A stretch of DNA of 64,000 nucleotides from Microbulbifer sp. HZ11. GTDB taxonomy: Bacteria > Pseudomonadota > Gammaproteobacteria > Pseudomonadales > Cellvibrionaceae. The translations under genes were made by a program, and so were the position numbers. Location of the stretch: NCBI RefSeq assembly GCF_000708675.1, contig NZ_JELR01000002.1, positions 1,814,228 to 1,878,227 on the forward strand. The letters are read 5' to 3'. The notes below the pieces were generated by a model, which worked only from the letters and a program-made list of their open reading frames with translations, made no database searches and had not been told where the DNA came from. Shown here piece by piece: positions 1 to 9,184 of the stretch (positions are counted from its first letter, which is position 1; each line of letters begins with the position of its first letter).

Positions 1-117
1 CCCCACGTGGGCGCACCCGGGTAAACAACTGCGATGAACGTGCCGAAGCGACTGCTCACTAGTAGCTCGCTCAAAGGACGGCACAGCAGCCCGATAATAC
101 TAATAAGGGAGAAAACG

Positions 118-2055
118 ATGTCTGAAGTGCACACCTACCCGGTGCCCGAAACCTTTGCCGCCAATACCCTCGTCACCAAAGACGACTACCAGCGGATGTA
201 CCGCCAGTCGGTGGAAGACCCGCAAGCATTCTGGTCCCAGCAGGCCAACGACTTCCTGCAGTGGAGCAAACCTTTCACCAAAGTGGTGGAAGAAGATCTG
301 AAAAAAGGCCGCGCCGCCTGGTTTGCCGACGGCGAACTGAACGTCTCCGCCAATTGTATCGACCGCCACCTGCCGGCCCGCGCCGAACAGACCGCGCTGA
401 TCTGGGAAGGCGATGATCCCGCCGACAGCAAAAACATCACCTACCAGGAATTACACGAACAGGTCTGCCGTCTCGCAAACCTGCTCAAGGCCCGCGGTGT
501 CAGCAAGGGCGATCGCGTGTGTATCTACATGCCCATGATCCCCGAAGCCGCCTACGCCATGCTCGCCTGCACCCGAATCGGCGCCGTGCATTCCGTGGTG
601 TTCGGTGGCTTCTCCCCGGACTCCCTGAAAGACCGTATTCTCGACTCCGACTGCCGCCTGGTGATCACCGCCGACGAAGGCGTGCGCGGCGGCAGAAAGG
701 TACCGCTGAAAGCCAATGTGGACAAAGCCCTCGCCAGTTGCCCGGATGTGCACACCGCCATCGTGGTTAAGCGCACCGGTGCCAATATCGACTGGGACAG
801 CAAGCGCGACATCTGGTACGCCGAATCCGTTGCCGAGCAGAGCGCGGACTGCGCACCGGAGCCGATGAATGCGGAAGACCCGCTGTTTATCCTTTACACC
901 TCCGGCTCCACCGGTAAACCCAAGGGCGTGCTGCACACCACCGCCGGTTATCTGCTCGCCGCTACCATGACCTTCAAGTACGCCTTTGATTACAAGGAAG
1001 GCGACGTCTACTGGTGCACCGCGGATGTGGGTTGGATCACCGGCCACAGCTATATCGTGTATGGCCCGCTGTGCGCGGGTGCCATTTCCCTGATGTTTGA
1101 AGGTGTGCCCACCTATCCGGACGCCTCCCGCTGCTGGCAGGTGGTGGAAAAGCACAAGGTAAACACCTTCTACACCGCTCCCACCGCCATTCGCGCCTTG
1201 ATGGGCGCCGGCGACGATTTCGTGACCAAGTGCGACCGCAGTTCCCTGAAGCTGCTGGGTACCGTGGGCGAACCGATCAACCCGGAGGCCTGGGAGTGGT
1301 ACTACGATGTGGTGGGTGAAAAGCGTTGCCCGATCGTGGATACCTGGTGGCAGACGGAGACCGGCGCGCACATGATCACGCCACTGCCCGGCGCTACCCC
1401 GCTTAAACCCGGCTCCGCGAGCCATCCGTTCTTCGGTGTACAGCCGGCGCTGCTGGATGAGAAAGGCCAGGAGATTGAAGGTGAAGGCGAGGGCGCACTG
1501 GTCATGAAGGCCAGCTGGCCGAGCATGATCCGCAGTGTGTACGGCGATCACCAGCGCATGATCGACACCTACTTCTCCACCTTCCCCGGCTATTACTTTA
1601 CCGGCGACGGCGCGCGCCGCGATGCAGATGGCTACTACTGGATTACCGGACGTATCGATGACGTGCTCAACGTCTCCGGCCACCGCCTGGGTACCGCGGA
1701 AATCGAGAGTGCGATCGTACTGCACGAAGACACCGCGGAAGCCGCGGTAGTGGGCTACCCCCACGATATCAAGGGGCAGGGTATTTACTGCTATGTCACT
1801 CTGAAAAATGGCCGCGAGCCGTCGGATGCACTGCGCAAGGAATTGATCGATCTCTGCGTGCAGGAAATCGGCCCCATCGCCAAGCCGGATATTATCCAGT
1901 GGGCCCCGGGCCTGCCGAAAACCCGCTCCGGCAAAATCATGCGCCGTATCCTGCGTAAGATCGCCAGTAATGAGCTGGATTCTCTGGGGGATACCTCTAC
2001 CCTGGCCGATCCATCCGTGGTGGAAGAGCTGGTGGATCACCGCGCGAACCGCTAA
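118..2055 (+). CDS. acs: Acetyl-CoA synthetase (AMP-forming)
   Basis: Activates acetate to acetyl-CoA through acetyl-AMP in the cytoplasm. The 645-residue length fits the Acs family. The sequence shows the AMP-binding P-loop-like motif [11 protein letters not shown], the downstream TWWQTETG motif, and the C-terminal [11 protein letters not shown] motif containing the lysine that is acetylated for control in known Acs proteins. An in-frame ATG lies upstream at 34, but the ATG at 118 follows a good AAGGGAG ribosome site and gives the normal N-terminus ([10 protein letters not shown]), so I chose it. It stands alone, followed by a bidirectional hairpin terminator shared with the convergent TonB receptor. 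It probably works with the liu and hut catabolic genes nearby by supplying or scavenging acetyl units. Identification is very secure. Confidence 0.97.
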   Translation: MSEVHTYPVPETFAANTLVTKDDYQRMYRQSVEDPQAFWSQQANDFLQWSKPFTKVVEEDLKKGRAAWFADGELNVSANCIDRHLPARAEQTALIWEGDDPADSKNITYQELHEQVCRLANLLKARGVSKGDRVCIYMPMIPEAAYAMLACTRIGAVHSVVFGGFSPDSLKDRILDSDCRLVITADEGVRGGRKVPLKANVDKALASCPDVHTAIVVKRTGANIDWDSKRDIWYAESVAEQSADCAPEPMNAEDPLFILYTSGSTGKPKGVLHTTAGYLLAATMTFKYAFDYKEGDVYWCTADVGWITGHSYIVYGPLCAGAISLMFEGVPTYPDASRCWQVVEKHKVNTFYTAPTAIRALMGAGDDFVTKCDRSSLKLLGTVGEPINPEAWEWYYDVVGEKRCPIVDTWWQTETGAHMITPLPGATPLKPGSASHPFFGVQPALLDEKGQEIEGEGEGALVMKASWPSMIRSVYGDHQRMIDTYFSTFPGYYFTGDGARRDADGYYWITGRIDDVLNVSGHRLGTAEIESAIVLHEDTAEAAVVGYPHDIKGQGIYCYVTLKNGREPSDALRKELIDLCVQEIGPIAKPDIIQWAPGLPKTRSGKIMRRILRKIASNELDSLGDTSTLADPSVVEELVDHRANR

Positions 2056-2081
2056 TCACTTTTTTCCGTCAGGATCTGAAA

Positions 2082-2110
2082 CGAAAAACGCCGGGCATTG
2101 CCCGGCGTTT
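2082..2110. terminator. Bidirectional rho-independent terminator
   Basis: A 13-bp perfect stem (AAAAACGCCGGGC, loop ATT, then its complement ending in TTTTT) lies between the stop of acs and the end of the convergent TonB receptor gene. A-tract and T-tract on the two sides let it act for both strands. Confidence 0.9.
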
Positions 2111-2131
2111 TTCGTCTGGTTTGCTATCCCA

Positions 2132-4681
2132 TCAATAGGTGTAGCTGAAGCCCAGCTCGTATGTGGAGCCGTACTCATCGTACTGTGACAGGCGGCTCTC
2201 GTTGCCGAAGTAGTAGAACTCCGGACGGTCATTGAGGTTCATCGCCGCTGCGGACACCGTGAGGTTGTCATTGACTTCGTACTTGGCGGTCAGGTCCACC
2301 TGCATGAAATCGCTGGTGTAGCGGTCGTTCAGCGCGCTGTCACCGAGCTCATCCAGATACTTGTCGCGATAGTTGGCGGCCAGGCGAATATCCCAGGCAC
2401 CCTTGTCGTAACCGAAGGCCAGGTTGGCGGTATTGCGCGCCTGTTTCACGTAGGGTGTGGTGCGATCGCCATAGGCAGAATCCGCAGGCAGATCGGTCTC
2501 GCCGTCGGCAAAGGTGTAGTTGACCATCGCCAGCAGGCCATTGTCCCAGGCGTGCTGCAGCGCAAGTTCCGCACCCCAGATACGGCTGTCGTCCGCATTG
2601 ATGTAGGTTTCCATGCGATCCCATACCTGTCCGCGTAACTCCGCATCGCTTGCGCTGACTTCGACGATGGCATCGCTGATGTCTTTGTAGAAAAGACCGG
2701 CGCCGATAAAAGTACCTTCACCTACGTAGTACTCGTAGCTGACATCCAGGTTCCACGCGGTGGTCGGATCCAGGTAGGGGTTGCCGCCCTCGATCTCGTT
2801 ATCTTCCAGATCGATTTCGGCGCCGGCACTGGCCTCACCGAAGCCGGGGCGTACCAGGGAGCGGAATACGCCGAGGCGCAACAGCTGGTCACCGGCCAGT
2901 TGCAATTGCACGTTCAGTGAGGGCGCGAGGAAGCCGTAGTCGTTGTCATAGGCAACATCCCCTGCGTAGGCATCGCCGTCGAACTGCTTGCCGCGGTAGG
3001 TCGCGCGGGTGTCTTCGTAGCGCAGGCCGTAGACGTAGGTGGCGAAGTCGGTAGTGGTGGTGGCCATCAGGTAGCCGGCGAAAATATTTTCTTCCGCGTA
3101 CCAGTCTGCGGCGATGGATTCTTCTTCTTCGTCGCCGCTCAGCTCATAGAGCTCGCCGGGGGCGCGGCAGCTGGTGCCGTCGGACAGAGCGAAGCTGCCA
3201 TTGCCCAGGGTCGGGGTCAGGTCGCGCACACCGTCAAAGGTGGGTGAGGGGCCGTGATTGTTGCCGAAGTAATCCCCGATCACACGGTTGTCGTGTTCCG
3301 CCAGAGTGACATCATCAATGGGCTCGTAGCCGCAGAAGTTGAAGTCGTTGTCCTTGTCGCGCTGGCGATACTTGATGCCGTATTGCAGTTCGGTAACGTC
3401 GTTCAGGGCCAGGTCCATATCCACCCGCAGACCGAAATCCCGGTCGGTGCTCAGCGCCGTTTCGCTTTCCAGTGCCTTGAGGAAGTAGTTTTGTGGATCG
3501 TAGAGTTCATCGGCGTAGTTCAGCACCGGTTTTTTGGGGTCGCTGTTGTCGTAGGTCATCGGCGTATCGAGCTCGATGCTGCGGTAGATGGCATTCCACT
3601 TGTCGGTGTCGTCCTGCTCCGCTTGCGAACCGAAAATTTCCGCCTTCAGCGTGCTGCGCTCACTCAGCTGGAATTCACCGCCGAACTGGGCGGAGCTGAT
3701 GTTGCGCACTTCAACACGCGGGCGGGATTCGGTATCCATGCGCTGGGTCGGGTAGGTGGCGATATCGCCTTCTACCGTGGCATCGTCTTCCAGTGAGCGG
3801 GTCTCCCACTTGGCGCGGTCTTCGGTGTCGGTGTACTCGTTGTGGAAGAAGCGCGCGAAGTAGCTGTTGCCGCTATCTGCCTGGTAATCGAAGTTCAGTA
3901 CCACACCCTGACGCTCGCGCTCCAGGTCGTAGTAGCGCATTTCAAAGTCGGAATCGATGGCTTCGTCGCCCCAGCCGCCGGTTTCATTGTTGCGCGCGAC
4001 GATGTGACGGGTCTGGTCGCTGAGTACCATGGCCACACCCAGTTCGCCGTCCTGCAGGCGGAAGCGGTTAGTGGCGGTAACGGCCAGCTTGGGGTTGCTT
4101 CCGTCTTTGGTCAGCTCGTTGTAGGAGGTCTCGGCTTTGACCTTGCTGTGGAAGCCGTCGTACTTGAATGCGCTGATGGTTTCCAGATCGATGGCACCGC
4201 CGATGGTGTCCGCGTCCAGGTTCGGGGTCAGGGTTTTGTACACGGTCATGGAGTCGAGCATGTCCGAAGGTACCCCGTCCAGCATCACGCCACGGCGGTT
4301 TTCCGGAGAGGCGGTACTCACACCGTTGATGGTCATGGCGTTCAGGTCGGTGTTCATACCGCGCACCGATACGTAGCGCCCCTCACCCTGGTCGTTTTCC
4401 ACCATGATACCGGGCAGGCGGCGCAGGGATTCGGAGACGTTGGTATCGGCAAAGTTGCCCATGGCGTCGGAGTCGACAACACTGGATGCCTTGTCGGAAG
4501 CACGCTTTTTCTCCAGGGCATTGGCCAGTGCCGCGCGGGAGCCACCGTAGACCTCGACCTCTTCCATGCTTTCGGCACTCTGCTGCGCCATGGCGGAGCC
4601 TGAGACGGCGAGGCCGATTACCAGTGCGAGCAGTGTCTTCTCGCCGGAATATCGTGGGAATTTACGTGTGTTTTGGCGCAT
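2132..4681 (-). CDS. TonB-dependent outer membrane receptor
   Basis: Predicted outer membrane beta-barrel that imports a large substrate (siderophore, oligosaccharide or similar) using TonB energy. The 849-residue product starts with a signal peptide ending near AMAQQ. It continues with a plug domain (roughly residues 50-170) with receptor features such as SLRRLPGIMVENDQGEG, RYVSVRGMNTDLNAMTING and LDADTIGGAIDLET, then a long barrel with alternating aromatic strands. It ends in the aromatic C-terminus FSYTY typical of outer membrane proteins. This pattern resembles the TIGR01782-type receptors common in marine and Xanthomonas-like bacteria. A ribosome site (AAGGA) sits about 8 nt ahead of the start. 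No TonB, ExbB or specific catabolic partner is adjacent, so the substrate cannot be named. Confidence 0.9.
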   Translation of the reverse strand: MRQNTRKFPRYSGEKTLLALVIGLAVSGSAMAQQSAESMEEVEVYGGSRAALANALEKKRASDKASSVVDSDAMGNFADTNVSESLRRLPGIMVENDQGEGRYVSVRGMNTDLNAMTINGVSTASPENRRGVMLDGVPSDMLDSMTVYKTLTPNLDADTIGGAIDLETISAFKYDGFHSKVKAETSYNELTKDGSNPKLAVTATNRFRLQDGELGVAMVLSDQTRHIVARNNETGGWGDEAIDSDFEMRYYDLERERQGVVLNFDYQADSGNSYFARFFHNEYTDTEDRAKWETRSLEDDATVEGDIATYPTQRMDTESRPRVEVRNISSAQFGGEFQLSERSTLKAEIFGSQAEQDDTDKWNAIYRSIELDTPMTYDNSDPKKPVLNYADELYDPQNYFLKALESETALSTDRDFGLRVDMDLALNDVTELQYGIKYRQRDKDNDFNFCGYEPIDDVTLAEHDNRVIGDYFGNNHGPSPTFDGVRDLTPTLGNGSFALSDGTSCRAPGELYELSGDEEEESIAADWYAEENIFAGYLMATTTTDFATYVYGLRYEDTRATYRGKQFDGDAYAGDVAYDNDYGFLAPSLNVQLQLAGDQLLRLGVFRSLVRPGFGEASAGAEIDLEDNEIEGGNPYLDPTTAWNLDVSYEYYVGEGTFIGAGLFYKDISDAIVEVSASDAELRGQVWDRMETYINADDSRIWGAELALQHAWDNGLLAMVNYTFADGETDLPADSAYGDRTTPYVKQARNTANLAFGYDKGAWDIRLAANYRDKYLDELGDSALNDRYTSDFMQVDLTAKYEVNDNLTVSAAAMNLNDRPEFYYFGNESRLSQYDEYGSTYELGFSYTY

Positions 4682-4934
4682 GGGGAAGTCCTTAAATTAT
4701 ATTGCCCTGAGCGTTATTTGTTGATTTACCGGCCGGGGAGACTAGGACGTTTTTATTGCAATAGAGTGAATGTATTGTGAATGACCGATTGCGCGGTGCA
4801 GGGTCATCTGCTGGAGAGGTCACCCGATTTCCCGGTCCAGTGCGCCGTGGGCGCGGAAATGAAACGAGAGGCTGACTTCAACGTGGTTTAGAATGCTATG
4901 CATGCGAGTCAGGAAACCCCCGGACGGAGGCACA

Positions 4935-5786
4935 ATGCAGAACATTCTCGTTATTCTCGATAAGCCCAAGCACGAACAGATTGCGCTGCAGCGAGCGCTG
5001 GATCTCGCGGAAAAATCGGGAGCCCGGCTGCATCTGGTGAGTTTCGTTTATGAGCCGTTGGCGTCTATTTCATTTTTATCGGGAGCAGTCCTGAATGTCA
5101 GTGCCGAGATGCAGGAAGCTCGCCATAAATGGCTTGCGGAAATGCAACAGAAACACGCGTTACCGGCAGGCTCTCGCGCAGAAGTGGTCTGGCACCACGA
5201 TATTCCCTCGTGGATCCTGGATTATCTGGCCGATAACGATTGCGACCTCGTTATCAAGACGGCTCAAAAGCAATTCGGCCGGGGCGGATTCGGGTCTATT
5301 GACTGGCGCCTGATTGAAAACCTGCCCACCCCTCTTTGGCTCGCGGTCAGTACCCATTGGGTGAAGCACGACCGTATTGTCAGTGCCCTCGACCCCGCAC
5401 TGGATAACCCCCTGCACATCGAGCTCAATCGGCGGGTGCTTGCGTTCGGTGAGGCCATAAGCCAGCGGTTGGGGGCGGATCTCGAAGCGGTGGCCTGTGT
5501 GCCGGCGCCGGATGAAATTGTCGACCTGGATGCGTTTCGTGAGCAAACCGGTGCGCTTCTCGACGCGGTGGACAAGGTGATCACCGACAGTGGTGTGCAC
5601 TGCACGAAAACCCACTTTGTCACAGGCAAGCCCGCCGCAGAGGTGAACCGGGTTGTTGACCGGAACAAGGCGAGGGCCATTCTGGTCGGGCGCGGTGTAC
5701 GCAAAGGACCGAAAGGGTTTTTGTTGGGGAATACCGCCGAGCGTATACTGGGGCGCAGCAATACCGATGTGATGGTCGTGCCGTAA
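4935..5786 (+). CDS. Tandem-domain universal stress protein (UspA/UspE type)
   Basis: Cytoplasmic stress protein with two Usp domains in 283 residues. Domain one (about 1-145) begins MQNILVILDK. Domain two (about 150-283) ends with the nucleotide-binding signature pattern G-x2-G-x9-G-(N/S/T), seen as GRGVRKGPKGFLLGNTAERI before DVMVVP. The second domain therefore looks able to bind ATP. An upstream in-frame ATG exists at 4893, but the ATG at 4935 follows an ACGGAGG ribosome site and gives the standard N-terminus. It is followed 45 nt later by a YCII-like secreted protein on the same strand. The specific stress role is unknown. Confidence 0.88.
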   Translation: MQNILVILDKPKHEQIALQRALDLAEKSGARLHLVSFVYEPLASISFLSGAVLNVSAEMQEARHKWLAEMQQKHALPAGSRAEVVWHHDIPSWILDYLADNDCDLVIKTAQKQFGRGGFGSIDWRLIENLPTPLWLAVSTHWVKHDRIVSALDPALDNPLHIELNRRVLAFGEAISQRLGADLEAVACVPAPDEIVDLDAFREQTGALLDAVDKVITDSGVHCTKTHFVTGKPAAEVNRVVDRNKARAILVGRGVRKGPKGFLLGNTAERILGRSNTDVMVVP

Positions 5787-5831
5787 ATCCAACGGCCTCT
5801 ACTTCAACAACAATAAGCGAGAGAACTCTCA

Positions 5832-6311
5832 ATGCCATTGAAATCGTGGAGCCTGGCGACCCTGCTGTTGGTCGGGTTAACTTTTTGGGCCCGTGCCAGC
5901 GTGGCGGAATCCGGAAGTGAAAACGCTATTTACGATCCGCAACTTGCCGAGGCACTCGGTGCCGATCAATATGGAATGCACAAATATGTGTTGGCGCTAC
6001 TGAAAGCCGGCCCCAATCGCGACCAGGATAAGGCATCTGCGGCGGAGTTGCAGCGTGCTCATATGGCAAATATTCAGCGATTGGCGGATGAAGGTGTACT
6101 GGTGCTCGCCGGTCCCTTTCTGGATGGTGGTGAACTGCGCGGTATTTATATTTTCGATGTGGATACCGTGGAAGAGGCGCGCAAGTTGACAGAAACCGAC
6201 CCCGCGATTCAGGCTGGCCGCCTGGTGATGGAACTGCACCCCTGGTACGGTTCCGCGGCGGTGAAAACCGTGAATGGTGTTCACGGCAAACTTGCCCAGC
6301 AGTCTCCATGA
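5832..6311 (+). CDS. Secreted YCII-related domain protein
   Basis: A 159-residue protein with an N-terminal signal peptide (hydrophobic stretch LATLLLVGLTFWARASVA) followed by a YCII-like alpha/beta dimeric fold. Visible family features are a KYVLALLKAGPNR start strand, a H-x2-N-I-x2-LADEGVLVLAGPF segment, the GIYIFDVDTVEEAR strand-helix and a conserved acidic residue in TETDPAI. YCII proteins are small enzyme-like domains of mostly unknown function, and a signal peptide is less usual for them. A ribosome site (AGCGAGAGAA) precedes the ATG. It probably shares a transcript with the universal stress gene upstream. Function cannot be assigned beyond the fold. Confidence 0.75.
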   Translation: MPLKSWSLATLLLVGLTFWARASVAESGSENAIYDPQLAEALGADQYGMHKYVLALLKAGPNRDQDKASAAELQRAHMANIQRLADEGVLVLAGPFLDGGELRGIYIFDVDTVEEARKLTETDPAIQAGRLVMELHPWYGSAAVKTVNGVHGKLAQQSP

Positions 6312-6341
6312 TCATCGAATAATTATTGCAGAGTCCGACTC

Positions 6342-6758
6342 GTGAACGAACAGCAGTACCTGTGTGACCATTATCGTTTTAACGCGGAGCAGCGTTTAAA
6401 AGCATTCAATTTTTTTGTGGTTCTCTCCATGTTTGCCGATGGTGGTGTCTTCACGGCTGTGGAGAAAGGATTTCACCCTCTGATCCTGGTGTTGCTTGGC
6501 GGCTTTGTCGTGATCGTATCTGCCGTTTTCTGGGTGATGGATATGCGTAGTCGTCAGCTATTGAGTCTGGCGGTTCCGGGGCTGCGTGCGGTAGAAACGC
6601 AATTGCCGGAAGCGGCACGAGTATTTACCCGCGATCTGTATTCTCAGGGCAGTTGTATCCGCTATACCGTCGCAATTCGTGCACTGATACTGGGACAGTT
6701 TCTCTGTGGTAGTGCCGTAGTCATCTACGGTTTTCTGGCGTACTTCTCAATCGTATAG
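6342..6758 (+). CDS. Small two-helix membrane protein of unknown function
   Basis: A 138-residue protein starting at GTG, with two hydrophobic segments early on (FNFFVVLSMFADGGVFTAV and LILVLLGGFVVIVSAVFWVM) and a C-terminal hydrophobic stretch (LILGQFLCGSAVVIYGFLAYF). The N-terminus MNEQQYLCDHYRFNAEQRLKAF is polar, so it likely sits on the cytoplasmic side. I do not recognise a family with confidence. It lies 30 nt after the YCII gene and may belong to the same transcript. Confidence 0.65.
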   Translation: MNEQQYLCDHYRFNAEQRLKAFNFFVVLSMFADGGVFTAVEKGFHPLILVLLGGFVVIVSAVFWVMDMRSRQLLSLAVPGLRAVETQLPEAARVFTRDLYSQGSCIRYTVAIRALILGQFLCGSAVVIYGFLAYFSIV

Positions 6759-6848
6759 TGTGTTTCCGCTGGTCACTGCCAGCGGTCTTGCCCGCTCGTA
6801 TCTATACTGAGTTTTCTCAGTGAGAATTGATCGCGCCTGGGGGCTACC

Positions 6849-7223
6849 ATGCTGGACCATATTGGTCTGATTGTGCACGACTATGATCGCAGTAAAGCGT
6901 TTTATCAGGCCGCTCTGGCGCCCCTTGGGTACGAGCTGGTAATGGAGATGGGCGACTGGGCCGGATTTGGCTGGGGTGGTAAATCCCAGTTGTTAATCAG
7001 AGGTGGCTCGAGCACGTCGCCCGCGCTGCGTCTTGCGTTCAGTGCTGAAGATCGGGACACGGTGCTGGCATTCTACGATGCTGCTCTGGAGGCCGGTGCC
7101 AGAGATAGCGGCGCTCCTGGCCTGCGCCCGGAATATCACGACAACTACTTTAGCGCCTCTGTGCTGGACCCGGATGGGCACAATGTCGAAGTGGTGTGCC
7201 ATATTCCCGAAGATGCCTTCTGA
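6849..7223 (+). CDS. VOC family (glyoxalase/bleomycin-resistance fold) protein
   Basis: A single-module VOC protein of 124 residues. The N-terminal strand MLDHIGLIVHDYDRSKAFYQAAL carries the usual metal-ligand histidine at position 4, and the C-terminal strand SASVLDPDGHNVEVVCH carries the typical D-P-D-G-x-N-x-E/V-x2-V signature with a possible second ligand glutamate. Such proteins act as dimeric metal-dependent lyases, dioxygenases or binding proteins, and this small group is often annotated as lactoylglutathione-lyase-like. The substrate is not shown by the sequence. It is a monocistronic gene between the membrane protein and the convergent padR. Confidence 0.82.
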   Translation: MLDHIGLIVHDYDRSKAFYQAALAPLGYELVMEMGDWAGFGWGGKSQLLIRGGSSTSPALRLAFSAEDRDTVLAFYDAALEAGARDSGAPGLRPEYHDNYFSASVLDPDGHNVEVVCHIPEDAF

Positions 7224-7359
7224 GTCCTCAGGTGTATTTTCCCGACAGCGTCGAATGAAGCAGGAATATTCTTGCCTGTCCTGGCGGTGTGGAGTCCGAT
7301 GCTTCCAGCATGCCGTTGAACCACGTCCTCTGCGGTATCGCTCCTGATCCGGGGGAGTC

Positions 7360-7923
7360 TTAGTCAGTCACCGAGCCGCTATTGGCGATCTCCTCGTCCA
7401 GGCGGGACAACAGCGTTTCCGCCCAGCGGATCCAGGTTTTCTCCGTTTCTATGCCCAGCAATAAAGGCTGGTGGGAAATCCACAGTCGTTGCTGCTGGTC
7501 TGCCGGGCGCCGGTAGAAGCGGGCATTCTGGGCCTCGTAAGTGGCGAGTTTGTCCCGGTGCTGACTCAGGTGGTCGGTGAGTTCTGCACGCATCTGCGCT
7601 GCGGACAGGTGGTGGCCGGCAAACACCTGGATCAAGAAAGGGTCGCGGATCTTCTGTGCGGCGGCGGGCTGGGTGATCCAGGCTTCCAACGCAGCCCGCC
7701 CGGCATCGGTCAGGCTGTATATTTTCTTGTCCGGGCGGCCATCCTGTCGCTCTTCCACGCAATCCAGTAACCCCTCGTTGTGCAGCTTGTGGAGCTCTCG
7801 GTACATCTGCTGGTGGCTGGCACTCCAGAAATGATTGACGCTGCGCTCGAAGCGGCGTTTGAGGTCGTAGCCACTGCCGGCCTCTATATCCAGCAGGCTG
7901 AGCACGGCAAATCTCAGAGACAT
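7360..7923 (-). CDS. PadR family transcriptional regulator
   Basis: A 187-residue DNA-binding protein with the PadR winged helix at residues 1-85 (MSLRFAVLSLLDIEAGSGYDLKRRF, then QMYRELHKLHNEGLL and KKIYSLTDAGRAAL) and the second helical dimerisation region called Vir_act_alpha_C (residues about 90-175). PadR proteins usually repress genes for phenolic acid detoxification or multidrug export. The nearest candidates here are the divergent AlaE-type exporter and the VOC gene, so the target is uncertain. A palindromic operator candidate lies just upstream, suggesting autoregulation. Confidence 0.88.
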   Translation of the reverse strand: MSLRFAVLSLLDIEAGSGYDLKRRFERSVNHFWSASHQQMYRELHKLHNEGLLDCVEERQDGRPDKKIYSLTDAGRAALEAWITQPAAAQKIRDPFLIQVFAGHHLSAAQMRAELTDHLSQHRDKLATYEAQNARFYRRPADQQQRLWISHQPLLLGIETEKTWIRWAETLLSRLDEEIANSGSVTD

Positions 7924-7950
7924 TGGGGTTCTCGACGGTTTGAGGAGTAG

Positions 7951-7970
7951 CTATGCGTAAAGTTGCATAG
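7951..7970. promoter_or_regulatory. Candidate PadR operator
   Basis: CTATGC and GCATAG form 6-bp inverted arms around an 8-nt spacer, centred about 37 bp upstream of the padR start. PadR family operators typically have short inverted arms with an 8-nt spacer (ATGT-N8-ACAT class), so the geometry fits autoregulation. The assignment is inferred from position and geometry. Confidence 0.5.
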
Positions 7971-8237
7971 GTAAGTAGTGTAAGGTCCCGGTGCCGGTGA
8001 GGATAGCAGTAGTGAGGTAGGCGCTAGAGTTTAGAGGTGTGGGGGTGATGAGTGTTTCGTGCAATATGCATTATTAGGATGCAATTGGCGATAATTAACC
8101 TAAATATAATATAAGAAGGCTGGAAATTACGGTTTCTGTGGATATAATCGCGCTCGGCCATCAAAAGTGGCTGAATAATGTGCAATAGCCGTCATCCCCG
8201 TGGCCAAAAGCCACTGTATTTCAGGTCCAGTTTCGTC
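7971..8237 (+). promoter_or_regulatory. AT-rich intergenic region with likely promoter for the alanine exporter
   Basis: About 270 bases between padR and the exporter gene. An AT-rich patch contains a consensus-like TATAAT at 8105-8110, but no well-spaced strong -35 box is visible. TGCAATATGCATT and GATGCAATT repeats lie at about 8059-8086 and may be a regulator site. No gene or stable RNA is evident. Confidence 0.35.
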
Positions 8238-8837
8238 ATGTCGCCCCAGTCCCTGTCTCAGGCTACCGAAGCCATTCCCGTCTCTCCGCCCGTGATGGCA
8301 CTGGAGGACGAGACTCCCGTTGAGACATCCCAGTGCACCAACTCCCGCCTGAATCAGCGCCGCAACCGCCGTACCCGCTGGAGCGAGTGGTTGCTCGACG
8401 TGTTTGCCATGAACAGCTTCTCCTGGGCTATTGCGATCCCCATCGAGCTGGTATTGGCGGGGATGAGCTGGCGCGAGCACCTGAAGGTGCGGTTGCTGGC
8501 GGTGGTGTTCAATACCCTCATCGCACGGCCGTTCAGCCTCTACCGCAACTGGGTGGTTGAGCGCTTCGGGCGCGGCAGTGCCCTGCACAATTACGGTGTG
8601 GATACGTTCGTGTTTCTCAGTTTCCAGTTGCCGCTGTACACCGCCAATATGCTACTGGGGGGCGCCTCGGCGGGGGAGATAGCTACCGCCTGTGTCACAT
8701 TTGCCCTGATCGCTGGTGTGCTTGGCCGCCCTTACGGCATGTATCTCGATTTTTTGCGACGGCTCTGGAGTCGCGGGGGGACCCGTTGCAAAGGCGCTGA
8801 ATACCACCGGACATCAACTGACCTGGAACGGGCGTAA
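8238..8837 (+). CDS. alaE: AlaE-type L-alanine exporter with N-terminal extension
   Basis: Inner membrane protein matching the AlaE family, which exports L-alanine using the proton gradient. The AlaE core begins around residue 53, with DVFAMNSFSWAIAIPIELVL, GMSWREHLKVRLLAV, a second helix pair ending NTLIARPFSLYRNW, then DTFVFLSFQLPLYTANML and the final GRPYGMYLDFLRRL. These align well with the E. coli AlaE pattern (DTFAM..., RL..IPVNILIAWPYGMYRD, FQSPVYVA, YGYFLDYCRRLF). The product is 199 residues against about 149 for E. coli AlaE. The extra 50 N-terminal residues are polar and end in a basic patch (RRNRRTRW). I used the ATG at 8238; an earlier in-frame ATG at 8178 would add 20 more residues. 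Confidence 0.82.
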   Translation: MSPQSLSQATEAIPVSPPVMALEDETPVETSQCTNSRLNQRRNRRTRWSEWLLDVFAMNSFSWAIAIPIELVLAGMSWREHLKVRLLAVVFNTLIARPFSLYRNWVVERFGRGSALHNYGVDTFVFLSFQLPLYTANMLLGGASAGEIATACVTFALIAGVLGRPYGMYLDFLRRLWSRGGTRCKGAEYHRTSTDLERA

Positions 8838-9184
8838 TGGCTTGTAATGCTGTGTAGTTGACTTGCTTTGGTTACTGCCTTCAAATGCGCCCAGCGAGAA
8901 ATACGTCGCATATTGAAATTCTGGCGTAAAATAGTGTCATGCGGCACCGGATTTGGTGTACAGCAAAGTGAGTACCGGGCAGGATGCCTTGGTTGCCGCA
9001 GAAATGTGACTGAACGCGTGTTCACCACACCAACACCATGAAGCGCTCGCCGTACTGCCCATGCGACGAGAAATGGCCCCTGAAAAGACCGCCCGCTGAA
9101 AGCAGCAGGGTGGGACGAATGGACAGGGGATATGGGCCGGGTTGCTGGAATAACCCGAATTCTTCAGTGGTTACAAGGATGAAT
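8838..9184. other. Intergenic region upstream of the signalling protein
   Basis: About 350 bases between alaE and the next gene. I see no repeat, stable hairpin or clear promoter here. An in-frame extension of the downstream reading frame up to 9038 exists, but its translation is low in hydrophobic structure and unlike a signalling protein N-terminus, so it is treated as non-coding leader. Confidence 0.4.
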
